Below, piece by piece: positions 15,781 through 25,000 of a stretch of 64,000 nucleotides of DNA. The notes beneath the pieces were generated by a model that was not told where the DNA came from, ran no database searches, and saw only the letters and a program-made list of their open reading frames with translations. A program made the position numbers and the translations under genes. This stretch comes from CBFGRV01 sp965651265 (GTDB taxonomy: Bacteria; Bacteroidota; Rhodothermia; Rhodothermales; VXPQ01), in contig CBFGRV010000003.1 in NCBI GenBank assembly GCA_965651265.1, positions 53,748 to 117,747 on the forward strand, read 5' to 3'. Numbering within the stretch: position 1 is the stretch's first letter; the number at the start of each line of letters is the position of its first letter.

Positions 15781-17721
15781 ATGCACAGAGTTACGACGTT
15801 CGTGATCGCGAGTTTTCTCGTGACGACAGTAGCCGTCGGGCAGAAGATCGACTACGTCTACCGCGCGCCGCTATCCTCCGAGCCTGGAATGCCGTACGAG
15901 GACGAGATGGTGGGCGGCCAGTTCAGTGGTCCGCTGTCCGTCAACGGTCCCTTCGACCTCGACGGTGACGGGAAGATCGAAGTCCTTCTGACCGACTACT
16001 CCGGCGGCCAGCGGGTTCATGTATTCGAAGTTCAGGGTCCGGACCAATGGGAGCTCGTCTACTCCACCCCGTACCACGCGGTGACGAGTGTCGGCACGCG
16101 TGGAGCCCGGCACGCAACGGGCGGGGACCTGGATGGGGATGGCTTCGGAGAGATCATATTCATCAGCGGGCAGAACTGGGATGAATCCGAGGAGCATCCC
16201 CTTCCCGACCGTGGAACCGGAATCTTCATTTACGAGCACACGGGTCAAGACAATGACTTCGGCGACGCGCCCGCGGAAGTCTTCGGCGCAGATGCGTTCA
16301 CCGAGCCCCTCCCGCCCTACATCAAATCCGACAACTTTAGTGTCGTGGATGTGGATGGAGACGGCGTCCAGGAACTTCTCTTCGCAAACGACGCATCAGC
16401 GGGCACCGATGAGTGGATGGTGCTCTCCATCAATGGTGACATCGGCACTGGATTCGCGACGATCGTCGAGGAGCTTCGGCTGAGCTCGAGTGCCAACGAG
16501 TTGGATCCCGTCAATCGGGGCGGCGGCAGCACCTACGCCATCAATGCGGCCGATCTCGACGGTGACGGCATGTTCGAGCTGTCCATGCACGCGTGGAACA
16601 ACTTCGCCTTTACGAATGCCGCCGTGACGGGCGCCGACACCTATGTCTATCCCGAGGATGGGGCCGAGAACATCTTCCTGCAGGCTTCCGGAAACGACGA
16701 CCTTTCCTGGTTCAACGGCGTGGTCGTAGACATCAATGGAGACGGCGACGACGAGATCTTTTACCCGCGCGAATACGGGTACCAGGACGAGGCGAACGGC
16801 AATATGTACGAGTACGTCAGCGTCCTCAACTATGAGGATGGCGAGGATGTGCTGCAGGTGACGACGGATCAGCTGATTCTCGATCTTGTGGGGCCGCTGT
16901 CGGCTTACGGCATCACTGCCGGTGACGTGAACGGCGACGGCATTCCGGAGCTCATCGGCGCCGGCCGCGGCTACGACGGGCGTAACCTTACCGCCGGTGA
17001 GAAGCCGAAGTACCTGCGCATCGCAGAGTGGGTCGGCGGCGAAGGAGGTGACCCGGAAGATGCGTCCAACTACGTGATCCACGAGGTGGAGTTCGACATT
17101 ACCGCCGATGACTCGCTCTTCAACGTCGTCCATCGCGACTCCCTCGGCGAGATGACGACCTATTACGAGAACGCCGGCAACAGCGGCTCGTACCCGCCGG
17201 GAATGGCCGAGGAGCTCTCTCCCACCCGCGTGGCCTTCCTGGGTGATGCCGATGGAGACGGGTTCACGGAGGTTGCCATCGCATTCTTCGGCATCAACGA
17301 CACCCTCGACGTAATCGAGGAGGTCTGGAATGCGGATTCGCTCCAGTATTACCGGACCGTCGTGGACCAGATCGTGGTGGAGGAGCGGCCGATGATGCGC
17401 ATCGTAGAGCTGAATGCAGTCCTCAATGTGGCTGCGGAGAATCCGGCCGGCGTCCCCGAGGGTTACGCACTCCATCAGAACTATCCGAACCCCTTCAACC
17501 CCTCCACACAGGTGGCCTTCGAGGTCCCGACAGCGGGGCAGATCCGCGTGGCCGTCTTCGACGTAACCGGTCGTCAGATCGCGGTGCTGTTCGAAGGACA
17601 GGCCTCCGCCGGACGGCACAACGTTCGTTTCGATGCTCACGGGCTGTCGAGCGGCGTGTACCTGATCCGGATGGAAACGCCTTACGGCACGTTGACGAGG
17701 AAGAGCGTTCTCATGAAGTGA
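15781..17721 (+). CDS. FG-GAP/VCBS repeat surface protein with T9SS sorting domain (paralogue A)
   Basis: From ATG 15781 the protein has 646 residues with a Sec signal ending near AVGQ; an in-frame ATG at 15742 would only lengthen the signal. Seven repeats carry the Ca-binding signature D-x-D/N-G-D-G-x-x-E (DLDGDGKIE, DLDGDGFGE, DVDGDGVQE, DLDGDGMFE, DINGDGDDE, DVNGDGIPE, DADGDGFTE), the blades of an integrin-alpha-like propeller. The C-terminal 85 residues are a type A T9SS domain with QNYPNPFNPST. It is presumably exported to the cell surface; its binding partner is unknown. It is followed by a strong terminator and by a close paralogue at 17941. Confidence 0.88.
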   Translation: MHRVTTFVIASFLVTTVAVGQKIDYVYRAPLSSEPGMPYEDEMVGGQFSGPLSVNGPFDLDGDGKIEVLLTDYSGGQRVHVFEVQGPDQWELVYSTPYHAVTSVGTRGARHATGGDLDGDGFGEIIFISGQNWDESEEHPLPDRGTGIFIYEHTGQDNDFGDAPAEVFGADAFTEPLPPYIKSDNFSVVDVDGDGVQELLFANDASAGTDEWMVLSINGDIGTGFATIVEELRLSSSANELDPVNRGGGSTYAINAADLDGDGMFELSMHAWNNFAFTNAAVTGADTYVYPEDGAENIFLQASGNDDLSWFNGVVVDINGDGDDEIFYPREYGYQDEANGNMYEYVSVLNYEDGEDVLQVTTDQLILDLVGPLSAYGITAGDVNGDGIPELIGAGRGYDGRNLTAGEKPKYLRIAEWVGGEGGDPEDASNYVIHEVEFDITADDSLFNVVHRDSLGEMTTYYENAGNSGSYPPGMAEELSPTRVAFLGDADGDGFTEVAIAFFGINDTLDVIEEVWNADSLQYYRTVVDQIVVEERPMMRIVELNAVLNVAAENPAGVPEGYALHQNYPNPFNPSTQVAFEVPTAGQIRVAVFDVTGRQIAVLFEGQASAGRHNVRFDAHGLSSGVYLIRMETPYGTLTRKSVLMK

Positions 17722-17763
17722 TCGGGCGAACGCCGTCCAGGGCAAATTCTCCTTGAAATACCG

Positions 17764-17792
17764 GGGCCCCGTCTCCTCGCGAGTCGGGGCCC
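17764..17792 (+). terminator. intrinsic terminator after FG-GAP gene A
   Basis: GGGCCCCG-CTC pairs with GAG-CGGGGCCC and is followed at once by TTTTTCTT, a textbook Rho-independent terminator 42 bases after the stop. Confidence 0.85.
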
Positions 17793-17940
17793 TTTTTCTT
17801 GTAGCGCAAAGTGCCTTCTTGATGAGTGGCACTGCAAGATGCTAAGTCTTATACTTGCATCTCAGATTTACATCCCCATCTGACTATGTCGAAGTACATC
17901 CTGTGCTTCGAAGGGCATTCTTAACCATCTAGTTGGCCTT

Positions 17941-19863
17941 ATGCGGTACGCTACCATTTTATCCCTGGCGGTAACGTTTCTCTTCGCGGGAAGCGCTTTC
18001 GCCCAAACACTTGAGCTAGAATACGTTTTTAGCCCGGAAGGCACGGAGCTTTCCGATGCGTTTGCTCCCGGAGTGCAGAACGGGGCGCGAGGTTTGTCCG
18101 GTCCCTTCGACCTCGATGGCGATGGTAACATCGAAATCCTGGTCGCCCAGCACAACGGCGCCGGTGGCATGATCCATGTTATCGAGAACCAGGGCGTCGA
18201 CAACTGGGTCCACGTCTACTCGACGGCACTCATCGACTCGACCAACAACTCGAACAACGCACGTTACGCCACGGGCGGCGACCTCGATGGCGACGGCCTC
18301 GGCGAGATTATCTACGTGGCCGGTGGTGGCTACAATACGGAGGCCGACCCGACGCTGACGGTGGGCGTGTACGTCTGGGAGTATGACGGCAATGGCGACG
18401 ACCACTACGGTGTGTATCCAGCCGCGGTCGGCAACTTCCAGGATATTCAGGGGATCGGTCCGTCGGCCGTCCATGCCCAGCAAATCCGGGCCATGGACAT
18501 TGACGGCGATGGCATTCAGGAGGTCATCTTCGCTGCCAACGGCGGGAATGACTTCGACTATTTCTACGTCATGTCAACCCCCGATGACCTCGAGACGGAC
18601 GGCGCCGGATCTGGCTTCGTAACGTGGAACGTGGAGCTCGCCGTCAATCCGCGGTCAAACACCGCCATCTTCGGGGGCGGGAGCCCCATGGATGTCGTTC
18701 CGGCCGACCTCAACGGCGACGGCCTGATGGACCTGTCGTTCCACTCGTGGAACAACTTCAACTTCTTCAACGGTGTCGTCACGAGTGCCGATACGTACGT
18801 CATACCTGACGAAACCACGCAGAATCCCTTCCTGCAAGCGGCCGCGGAAGACCACACCGGTCTGTTCGGAGGCCACGCCGTCGATATCGACGGGGACGGA
18901 ACCGTTGAGGTCTTCTATCCTAACTTCAATACGAGCAACCTGGCCGTCCTGAGCTACGCGCAGGATCAGGATGTGCTCTCCATCACTCCGGCTGAACTGG
19001 TCATCGACGTCGTCGAAGGTACGGGTTGGGGCGGCATCACCCACGGGGATGTGGACGGAGACGGTGCCCTCGAGCTCTGGATCGGAGGTAGCGGCCTGTC
19101 GCCGTCCGCGTACAACAACGGCGAGCCTTCTCGCTTCCTCAACCTGGTCGAATACCTGGGCGGAGATCCGACGGAATCGACCAGCTGGGAGCTCCATAAG
19201 CTCGACACCGGCAACGACCTCGACACGACCGGCTTCAACGTCGTCTATCGAGATTCGATGGGCGTGATGACGAAGTACTTCGAGGATGCGTACAGCCGTC
19301 AGGGGGTCATCGACACGACCGGGAACGCCGCCGACCCGATCTTCCCGACGGGCGTCGTCAACCTCGGAGATGCGGACGGCGACGGTAGGGTCGAAGTGGC
19401 GATCTCCTTCCAGGGCGTTGACGACAGCCTCGTGGTGTTCGACGAGGTCTGGAATGCAGATTCGCTGCGGTATGATCGGATGGTTCGCGAGATCGTTCCC
19501 GCGCCGGCACGTTCCTTCGTGCGGATCTACCAGTTCCCGGCTGACTATGCGGTTGCGGTAGACAATGAGCCGGGCATTCCCGATGGCTTTAAACTCCACG
19601 CCAACTATCCGAATCCGTTCAACCCGTCGACCACGATCGGATTCACCATCCCACGCGATGCCGCGCTGACGGTGCGCGTCTACGATGCCACAGGCCGTAT
19701 CGTGAATACGCTCATCAGTAATCAGCAGTACGCGGCAGGAAGGTACGAGGTGACGTGGAACGGCACGAACCTCTCCGGCCAGTCGGTCGCGAGCGGCACG
19801 TACTTCTATAGCCTTGAGTTCGATGGTCGCAAGATCGTTCGGCCGATGGTGCTCGTGAAGTAA
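17941..19863 (+). CDS. FG-GAP/VCBS repeat surface protein with T9SS sorting domain (paralogue B)
   Basis: A 640-residue paralogue of the preceding protein. It starts at ATG 17941 with a Sec signal ending in SAFAQ. The same order of Asp-rich repeats is present (DLDGDGNIE, DLDGDGLGE, DIDGDGIQE, DLNGDGLMD, DIDGDGTVE, DVDGDGALE, DADGDGRVE), as are shared blocks such as the HSWNNF and FDEVWNADSL regions. The C-terminus is a type A T9SS domain with NYPNPFNPST. The two genes look like a tandem duplication that has diverged. Each has its own terminator, so they are probably separate transcription units. Cell-surface location is expected. Confidence 0.88.
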   Translation: MRYATILSLAVTFLFAGSAFAQTLELEYVFSPEGTELSDAFAPGVQNGARGLSGPFDLDGDGNIEILVAQHNGAGGMIHVIENQGVDNWVHVYSTALIDSTNNSNNARYATGGDLDGDGLGEIIYVAGGGYNTEADPTLTVGVYVWEYDGNGDDHYGVYPAAVGNFQDIQGIGPSAVHAQQIRAMDIDGDGIQEVIFAANGGNDFDYFYVMSTPDDLETDGAGSGFVTWNVELAVNPRSNTAIFGGGSPMDVVPADLNGDGLMDLSFHSWNNFNFFNGVVTSADTYVIPDETTQNPFLQAAAEDHTGLFGGHAVDIDGDGTVEVFYPNFNTSNLAVLSYAQDQDVLSITPAELVIDVVEGTGWGGITHGDVDGDGALELWIGGSGLSPSAYNNGEPSRFLNLVEYLGGDPTESTSWELHKLDTGNDLDTTGFNVVYRDSMGVMTKYFEDAYSRQGVIDTTGNAADPIFPTGVVNLGDADGDGRVEVAISFQGVDDSLVVFDEVWNADSLRYDRMVREIVPAPARSFVRIYQFPADYAVAVDNEPGIPDGFKLHANYPNPFNPSTTIGFTIPRDAALTVRVYDATGRIVNTLISNQQYAAGRYEVTWNGTNLSGQSVASGTYFYSLEFDGRKIVRPMVLVK

Positions 19864-19912
19864 ATCCGGTCACCTGGAGCGATCCAGGCTCGCGACAGAC
19901 GAGAGAGACTTC

Positions 19913-19946
19913 AAGAGCCCGTCGCCCTCCGTGGCGGCGGGCTCTT
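19913..19946 (+). terminator. intrinsic terminator after FG-GAP gene B
   Basis: AAGAGCCCGTCGCC and GGCGGCGGGCTCTT form a 14-bp stem (one G-T pair) with a 6-base loop, 49 bases after the stop. The downstream T-content is modest. Confidence 0.75.
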
Positions 19947-19973
19947 GTCGTTGATGGCCTCTTGAGTTGCGCA

Positions 19974-20006
19974 TTTGCGCATACGGGGGTTAGCCGCTTA
20001 TTCTTG
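19974..20006 (+). promoter_or_regulatory. Bacteroidota-type promoter for the 20069 gene
   Basis: TTTG at 19974-19977 lies 21 bases before TATTCTTG at 19999-20006, one mismatch from the -33/-7 consensus TTTG-N19-TAnnTTTG. It lies just after a terminator and about 60 bases before the start codon, where a promoter is expected. Confidence 0.5.
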
Positions 20007-20068
20007 TAACCGGCGACAGAACGGCAGTGCACCATCGCTCCAGTCAAAGACCACAAACGGAGGCACCC

Positions 20069-21769
20069 ATGGAACAAACCGCTACGAAACGCCAGGCATT
20101 CATCTTCACCCTACTGGCGGCCGGCCTTTTTATCGTCGGCATCACGCCGCGCGCAGCCGAGGCCGACGTCTTCGCGTCGCAGATCAAGGTCACCAACCCC
20201 GACGAGAGCGAATTCGACCAGGATTTCTCCGACGGCACCGGTGCACTCATCTCTTTCATCCTCAACGACAATGCATCCAGCGTCGTGGTCGAGATCCGTG
20301 AGGACGGTACCGAGAACGTCGTGGCGACCCTCGACCTCGGTGCACAGTCGATGGGTCGGGTCGAGGTCGAGTGGGATGGCGAGGGCGCCGTGGCCGGCAC
20401 CACCTACGTTGTAGACGTGACCGCCACGCAGGACACGTATTCCACGGAGAACTGGACCGTCTATTTCGACTCCGGCGACATCAACATTTTTTCGCGCGGC
20501 GGCGACCCGGTCACCGACATGACGTCGCCCTTCTTTGGGCTCATTTTTATCCCGAATTCGGGGGGCCCATTGGGAAAAGGCATCACGATCTACAATGCGG
20601 ATGGCTCACAGTACGAGCCGTTTCTCGTTGCCGCGGATCTGAGCAGCGGCGGCGAGATCGACTGGGGCAACAGCAGCGATTCGATCTTCGGAGGCGTTCT
20701 GGATGACGAGGAGCGCTTCTACGTCTCCGCGGTCACCCACGGCGAAGTGCGCCGGCTCAACAATGACTTCTCGCTGACCACGGTTGTCGAAGGCCTCCTC
20801 AATCCGAAGGGACTCTTCATCCAGGGAACGGGCGAGGATCGCGTGCTCTACATCGCCGACGACTCGCTCGTTGTCCGCGCCGCCATCGGCACGGAGGACG
20901 TTTTCACCGGCGAAGTGGAAGTGGTCGGTCAGTTTTCGGAAGGCTTCCCGCGCAACATCGCGCTCGATGACGACGGCAATCTCTACGTTTCCTTCCGGGA
21001 ATCCAATGAGCTAGCCTCCACCCCGGTCAGCCTCGGTAAGTTTGACATCTCCGGCGATCTTCCCGTCGAAGATGCGGACAATGTCTGGTCGATCGGGGCC
21101 GACGCCACATTTCAGATTGCATCGCTCGAAATCGATCGGGGGCAGAATCTCGAGAGTGCCGAAGACGACATCCTCTACTTTGCGACGCGCGCCGGCGCCG
21201 ATTCCGACGCAGACGGCATCTGGATGGTCGACGATCTGGATGCATTCTTCCCGACGGTGAGCCAGGTCGTCAACGAGCTCGACCTCTACCCCGACCAGAG
21301 TTGGAATATCAACGACCGGGCCGTGGTGCGGCTCGATGCGGCGGGCAACTTCATTCTCCTCGAGAACTCGAATGAACACCTGTTCTTCGCGAGCCCGCCG
21401 GGTGCGGAGGCGACGAACAGCTTCACCACGACATCCGCCACCACCTTCATGGTCAATGACATCGTGGCCATTGGGGATGACGAGCTGCCGTCCGCGTACC
21501 GTCTCGATCAGAACTATCCGAATCCCTTCAATCCAACGACGACGATCGAGTTTTCGCTTGGCCGCGCCGACTACACGACCGTCAAAGTGTTTGACACGCT
21601 GGGTCGCGAGGTTCGGACGCTCGTCGCCGCACAGACACCGGCCGGCACACATCGCGTCGAGTGGAATGGACTCGATCAGACCGGGCGCGCCGTCAGCAGC
21701 GGGGTCTACATCTTACAGGTCGTATCCGGGTCGTTCCGTGACTCCATCACGATGACCCTTGCGAAGTGA
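20069..21769 (+). CDS. propeller-type surface protein with T9SS sorting domain
   Basis: The 566-residue protein starts at ATG 20069 behind ACGGAGG (20057-20063), one of few strong ribosome-binding sites here. After a Sec signal ending around AEA comes an Ig-like segment similar to FlgD modules (about 20-125), then a region with strands such as VLYIADDSLV and DGNLYVSFRE that resembles an NHL/SMP-30 propeller (about 150-470). The last 85 residues are a type A T9SS domain with QNYPNPFNPTT. No catalytic motif is visible. It is flanked by terminators on both sides, so probably monocistronic. Confidence 0.85.
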   Translation: MEQTATKRQAFIFTLLAAGLFIVGITPRAAEADVFASQIKVTNPDESEFDQDFSDGTGALISFILNDNASSVVVEIREDGTENVVATLDLGAQSMGRVEVEWDGEGAVAGTTYVVDVTATQDTYSTENWTVYFDSGDINIFSRGGDPVTDMTSPFFGLIFIPNSGGPLGKGITIYNADGSQYEPFLVAADLSSGGEIDWGNSSDSIFGGVLDDEERFYVSAVTHGEVRRLNNDFSLTTVVEGLLNPKGLFIQGTGEDRVLYIADDSLVVRAAIGTEDVFTGEVEVVGQFSEGFPRNIALDDDGNLYVSFRESNELASTPVSLGKFDISGDLPVEDADNVWSIGADATFQIASLEIDRGQNLESAEDDILYFATRAGADSDADGIWMVDDLDAFFPTVSQVVNELDLYPDQSWNINDRAVVRLDAAGNFILLENSNEHLFFASPPGAEATNSFTTTSATTFMVNDIVAIGDDELPSAYRLDQNYPNPFNPTTTIEFSLGRADYTTVKVFDTLGREVRTLVAAQTPAGTHRVEWNGLDQTGRAVSSGVYILQVVSGSFRDSITMTLAK

Positions 21770-21803
21770 GGTACGTCTGAGGTCTGTTTCGAGCCTGGCC
21801 ATA

Positions 21804-21835
21804 GGCCCGTCGCTTCCCCTGGCGGCGGGCCTTTT
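21804..21835 (+). terminator. intrinsic terminator after the 20069 gene
   Basis: GGCCCGTCGC pairs with GCGGCGGGCC around an 8-base loop and is followed by TTTTC, 35 bases after the stop. Confidence 0.85.
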
Positions 21836-21873
21836 CATTGCGGAATCACATCGAAGAGGCGCGGGCCATGCCG

Positions 21874-21910
21874 TTTGGCCTGCAATAGAAGTTCGCAGGA
21901 TATATCTTTG
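21874..21910 (+). promoter_or_regulatory. likely promoter for the first TonB receptor operon
   Basis: TATCTTTG at 21903-21910 is a perfect match to the Bacteroidota -7 box TAnnTTTG. A TTTG at 21874-21877 is upstream but 25 bases away, longer than the usual 19-21, so the -33 part is less sure. The start codon follows about 100 bases downstream, leaving a leader of ordinary length. Confidence 0.5.
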
Positions 21911-22008
21911 GCATTCTTATTTAAACTCGTCGGGGATAGTAGGCATCCATGCCGTCGCCCCAGAGTCTCCTCCGACTCCTCTAGTACGACCTTCCCACTC
22001 CTTTACGC

Positions 22009-24912
22009 ATGCACGTAGCTACACCAACTGCGAACAACGTCGCGATCTCACGCTTCTGGCTGCGGTCCTTTTTGTTGTTTGTCGCCCTGCTATCGTTACC
22101 CGCCGCCTCCTATGCCCAGGGGAAGATCGCCGGCAATGTAACCGATAGAAGCACCGGCGATCCGCTCATCGGCGTGAACGTCGTGATCCAGGGTACGACT
22201 CAGGGTACGACCACGGACATCGACGGCAACTACATCATCCTCAATGTCCGCCCGGGCGCGCATACCCTCGTGTTCTCCTACATCGGATTCAGCACGCAGG
22301 TGGTGGAAGATGTGCGCGTGTCGAGCGATCACACTACGACGATCGATGTGGCGATGAGCGAGGAGGTCATCGAAGGGCAGGAAATCATTGTTCAGGCCGA
22401 GCGCCCCCTCATCCAGAAGGACCTCACCGCGTCGAAGAAGACCTTTGTCGCCGAAGAAATCGATCAGCTTCCCGTCGAGGGTTTCTTCGGCGTGCTGGCC
22501 ACACAGGCGGGTGTCACGCAGGGAGCCGACGGTGCCTTCCACATCCGCGGAGGACGATCCAATGAGATCGGGTATCTGGTGGATGGGATGTCGGTGGGAA
22601 ATCCGTTCAACACGAACACACTCGCCACCGAGGTAGCCGCGGATGCCATTCAGGAGATGACCGTCATCTCCGGCGCCTTCAACGCGGAGTACGGCAAGGC
22701 GATGTCGGGGATCGTGAACCTCATTACGAAGGAAGGCGGCACGGAATACGCCGGCTCCATCTCCTTCGAAGCGGGCGACAACCTGGCCGGCGGTTCAGAC
22801 ATTTTCGGCGTCGGCGACTTCGACTACATGAAGGACGTTTCGATGAACATGTACACGCTCGAGGGTACCCTCAGCGGTCCGCTGCTCACCGACAAACTTC
22901 GATTCTTCGTTTCCGGCCGTCGCGATGTCGACGACGGCCACATTTACGGGATGCGGCGATTTCTCCCTTCCGACTCCGCCAACTTCAATGCAGACCTGGA
23001 TCGGCTTGCCCTCATCCAACAACACATCCCCGGTTTCGACGGCCCGAACTGGTATTACGAGATGCACGGCAAGCCGTGGTACGAGTACGTATCCGAGGGA
23101 ATTGCTCCGCCCTCTGAGATCGTCTCGATGAATCCGCGCGAGAGCTTCAACATCATCGGGAAAATCACCTTCCGTCCCTGGGCGGGCGCAAAGATCGAGT
23201 ACAGCCACTTGCAGGACGGATCGAAGCGGACGCCGTTCAGCTTCTCCTACCGGTTCAATCCTGACGGCGTGGCACCGGTACGGGACCGAAGTTACAACCA
23301 CGGACTGCACTGGACACATACGCTGAACGACCGCTCTTTCTATACGGCGCGATTCTCCTATGCGGTCAGCAAGTTCAGACAGTACCTGTACGAGAATCCG
23401 CTGGACGAAAGGTACGTGGTCGACAGAAGTACCACGGGCAACGGCAACGTTCTGGGGTTTCCCGGCAACAACTTTCTCTTCGCCGGCAACCAGAAGACGC
23501 ACGTCTATGAGGACGCCTACTCCTTCCGTGGGAAGATCGATTTCACGCGCCAGATCGGGATGATCCACGAGGCGAAGGCGGGCATCGACCTCGAAATTCA
23601 TGAGCTCGAGCGCGAAAACTTCGTGGTGCTCTACGACGGTAATCGGTACCGCCGGCCGACGGTCGAAAGCATCGACAACCCCTCTCGCGACAAATACGGT
23701 TGCACTCAGTTCATCGACGTACCGGGCGCCTATGACGGGTACACGTGCCGGGAGCAACGGGCCTACCATTTCGCCGCCTATGCACAGGATAAGCTGGAGT
23801 TCGAGGATTTCATCATCAATGCCGGCGTGCGCGTCGAGCATTTCGTCCCAAATGGGCGGTACATCCCCGACTTTTTGAACCCGCTGGATGAGACCCGCGA
23901 AAACGTCGTCACCGCGGAAGCGAGCCCGGAGACCATCGTGCTGCCGCGAATCGGCGTATCGTTCCCGATCACGGCACGAGGCATCATCCACTTCTCGTAC
24001 GGGCACTTCGCTCAGATGCCGGAGCTCCGCACGATGTATCTCAATCCTGAGTTCGAGTACCCGGCAGATGTTGCGCCGACGTTCGGGAATGCCAACCTGA
24101 GGCCGGAGAAGACGATTTCGTACGAGATCGGCCTGCAGCAGCAGCTCACCGAGACGATCGCCTTCGACGTGACGGGATACTTCAAGGACATTCGCGACTA
24201 TCTCACGCGACAGCAGGTCCAGTACAGTACGATCCCTGGCCAGAACATTTTCAACATCTACGTCAACCGCAACTTCGTCCACGTGAAGGGCGTGACGTTT
24301 GCTCTGACGAAGCGGCGCTCTCGCGATGGGCTCGTGTCCGCCAATATCGACTACACGTACCAGATCGCCGAGGGAGAGAACGACGATCCCAGCGCGGCTT
24401 TCTTCAACTTCCTCTCCGGGCGTGAGAACGAGCTGGAGGTTATTCCTACGGACTTCGACCAGCGGCATGTCGTGTCCTCGGTCGTTACGGTATCGCGGCC
24501 GCAGGACTGGGGCATCTCGCTGATCGGCAGATTCTCGACGGGCTATCCGTACTCCCCACTTCTGCTCGATCAGAACATCGACGACCTCCCTCGGAGCGGG
24601 CGCAAGCCGTCGCAAATCAAACTGGACGCGCATCTTTTCAAGACGATCGGGCTGGCCGGCGTGGACGCGCGACTCTTTGCGAAGGTCTACAACGTGCTGG
24701 ACATCCGGAACGAGCTCTTCGTCTTTGACGAGACCGGCCGTGCGACCTACTCCCTCAGCCGGCGCCTGAACGCGCACGCGACCTGGGAACCCGCTTACGA
24801 CGACATCGGAATCGTGCTGCCCGGCATTCCGACACTCGACGACTGGGACACCCGCCCCCACTACTTCTCCGCACCGAGAGAGGTGAAGGTGGGGATTATG
24901 TTGTCATTTTAG
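22009..24912 (+). CDS. TonB-dependent receptor with N-terminal carboxypeptidase-regulatory domain
   Basis: A 967-residue outer-membrane receptor. After a Sec signal ending in ASYAQ comes a CarboxypepD_reg-like beta-sandwich (about 37-125: GNVTDRSTGDPLIGV, TDIDGNYIILNV), then a plug domain (about 135-245) with IRGGRSNEIGYLVDG and a 20-odd-strand barrel to the C-terminus. It probably imports an unidentified substrate with TonB energy, or serves as an exporter-associated receptor. The C-terminal strand ends in Phe (MLSF), as outer-membrane barrels do. It is the first gene of the module receptor - large CTD protein - PorV, repeated in opposite orientation at 33-39 kb. No SusD partner is present, so a SusCD glycan system is unlikely. 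Confidence 0.92.
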   Translation: MHVATPTANNVAISRFWLRSFLLFVALLSLPAASYAQGKIAGNVTDRSTGDPLIGVNVVIQGTTQGTTTDIDGNYIILNVRPGAHTLVFSYIGFSTQVVEDVRVSSDHTTTIDVAMSEEVIEGQEIIVQAERPLIQKDLTASKKTFVAEEIDQLPVEGFFGVLATQAGVTQGADGAFHIRGGRSNEIGYLVDGMSVGNPFNTNTLATEVAADAIQEMTVISGAFNAEYGKAMSGIVNLITKEGGTEYAGSISFEAGDNLAGGSDIFGVGDFDYMKDVSMNMYTLEGTLSGPLLTDKLRFFVSGRRDVDDGHIYGMRRFLPSDSANFNADLDRLALIQQHIPGFDGPNWYYEMHGKPWYEYVSEGIAPPSEIVSMNPRESFNIIGKITFRPWAGAKIEYSHLQDGSKRTPFSFSYRFNPDGVAPVRDRSYNHGLHWTHTLNDRSFYTARFSYAVSKFRQYLYENPLDERYVVDRSTTGNGNVLGFPGNNFLFAGNQKTHVYEDAYSFRGKIDFTRQIGMIHEAKAGIDLEIHELERENFVVLYDGNRYRRPTVESIDNPSRDKYGCTQFIDVPGAYDGYTCREQRAYHFAAYAQDKLEFEDFIINAGVRVEHFVPNGRYIPDFLNPLDETRENVVTAEASPETIVLPRIGVSFPITARGIIHFSYGHFAQMPELRTMYLNPEFEYPADVAPTFGNANLRPEKTISYEIGLQQQLTETIAFDVTGYFKDIRDYLTRQQVQYSTIPGQNIFNIYVNRNFVHVKGVTFALTKRRSRDGLVSANIDYTYQIAEGENDDPSAAFFNFLSGRENELEVIPTDFDQRHVVSSVVTVSRPQDWGISLIGRFSTGYPYSPLLLDQNIDDLPRSGRKPSQIKLDAHLFKTIGLAGVDARLFAKVYNVLDIRNELFVFDETGRATYSLSRRLNAHATWEPAYDDIGIVLPGIPTLDDWDTRPHYFSAPREVKVGIMLSF

Positions 24913-24915
24913 AGA

Positions 24916-24989
24916 GAGGTCGGAGGTCAGAGGTCAGAGGTCGGACCTTGCTTTCAGACTTCTGACTTCCGACCTCTGAATTCTGCCTG
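24916..24989. repeat. inverted heptad-repeat hairpin between receptor and CTD protein
   Basis: The left arm is a run of 7-mers GAGGTCG, GAGGTCA, GAGGTCA, GAGGTCG (24916-24943). The right arm is a run of complementary 7-mers CAGACTT, CTGACTT, CCGACCT, CTGAATT (24955-24982). TCAGAGGTCGGA (24934-24945) and TCCGACCTCTGA (24968-24979) are perfect 12-base complements. It fills nearly the whole gap between two genes of one operon and could form a stable RNA stem. Confidence 0.7.
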
Positions 24990-25000
24990 ATACAGCTCTT

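Noticed and set aside
22795..24861. A 688-codon open frame antisense to the first TonB receptor
   Set aside because: High G+C coding DNA leaves long open frames on the opposite strand. The product has no signal, domain or motif, and the plus-strand gene is certain. The same applies to long antisense frames at 16396-17832, 18655-19599 and 27236-28423.
22009..24912. SusC/SusD glycan uptake system
   Set aside because: No SusD-like lipoprotein gene follows either receptor. The lipoproteins seen (13811, 31534) do not have the SusD fold pattern.
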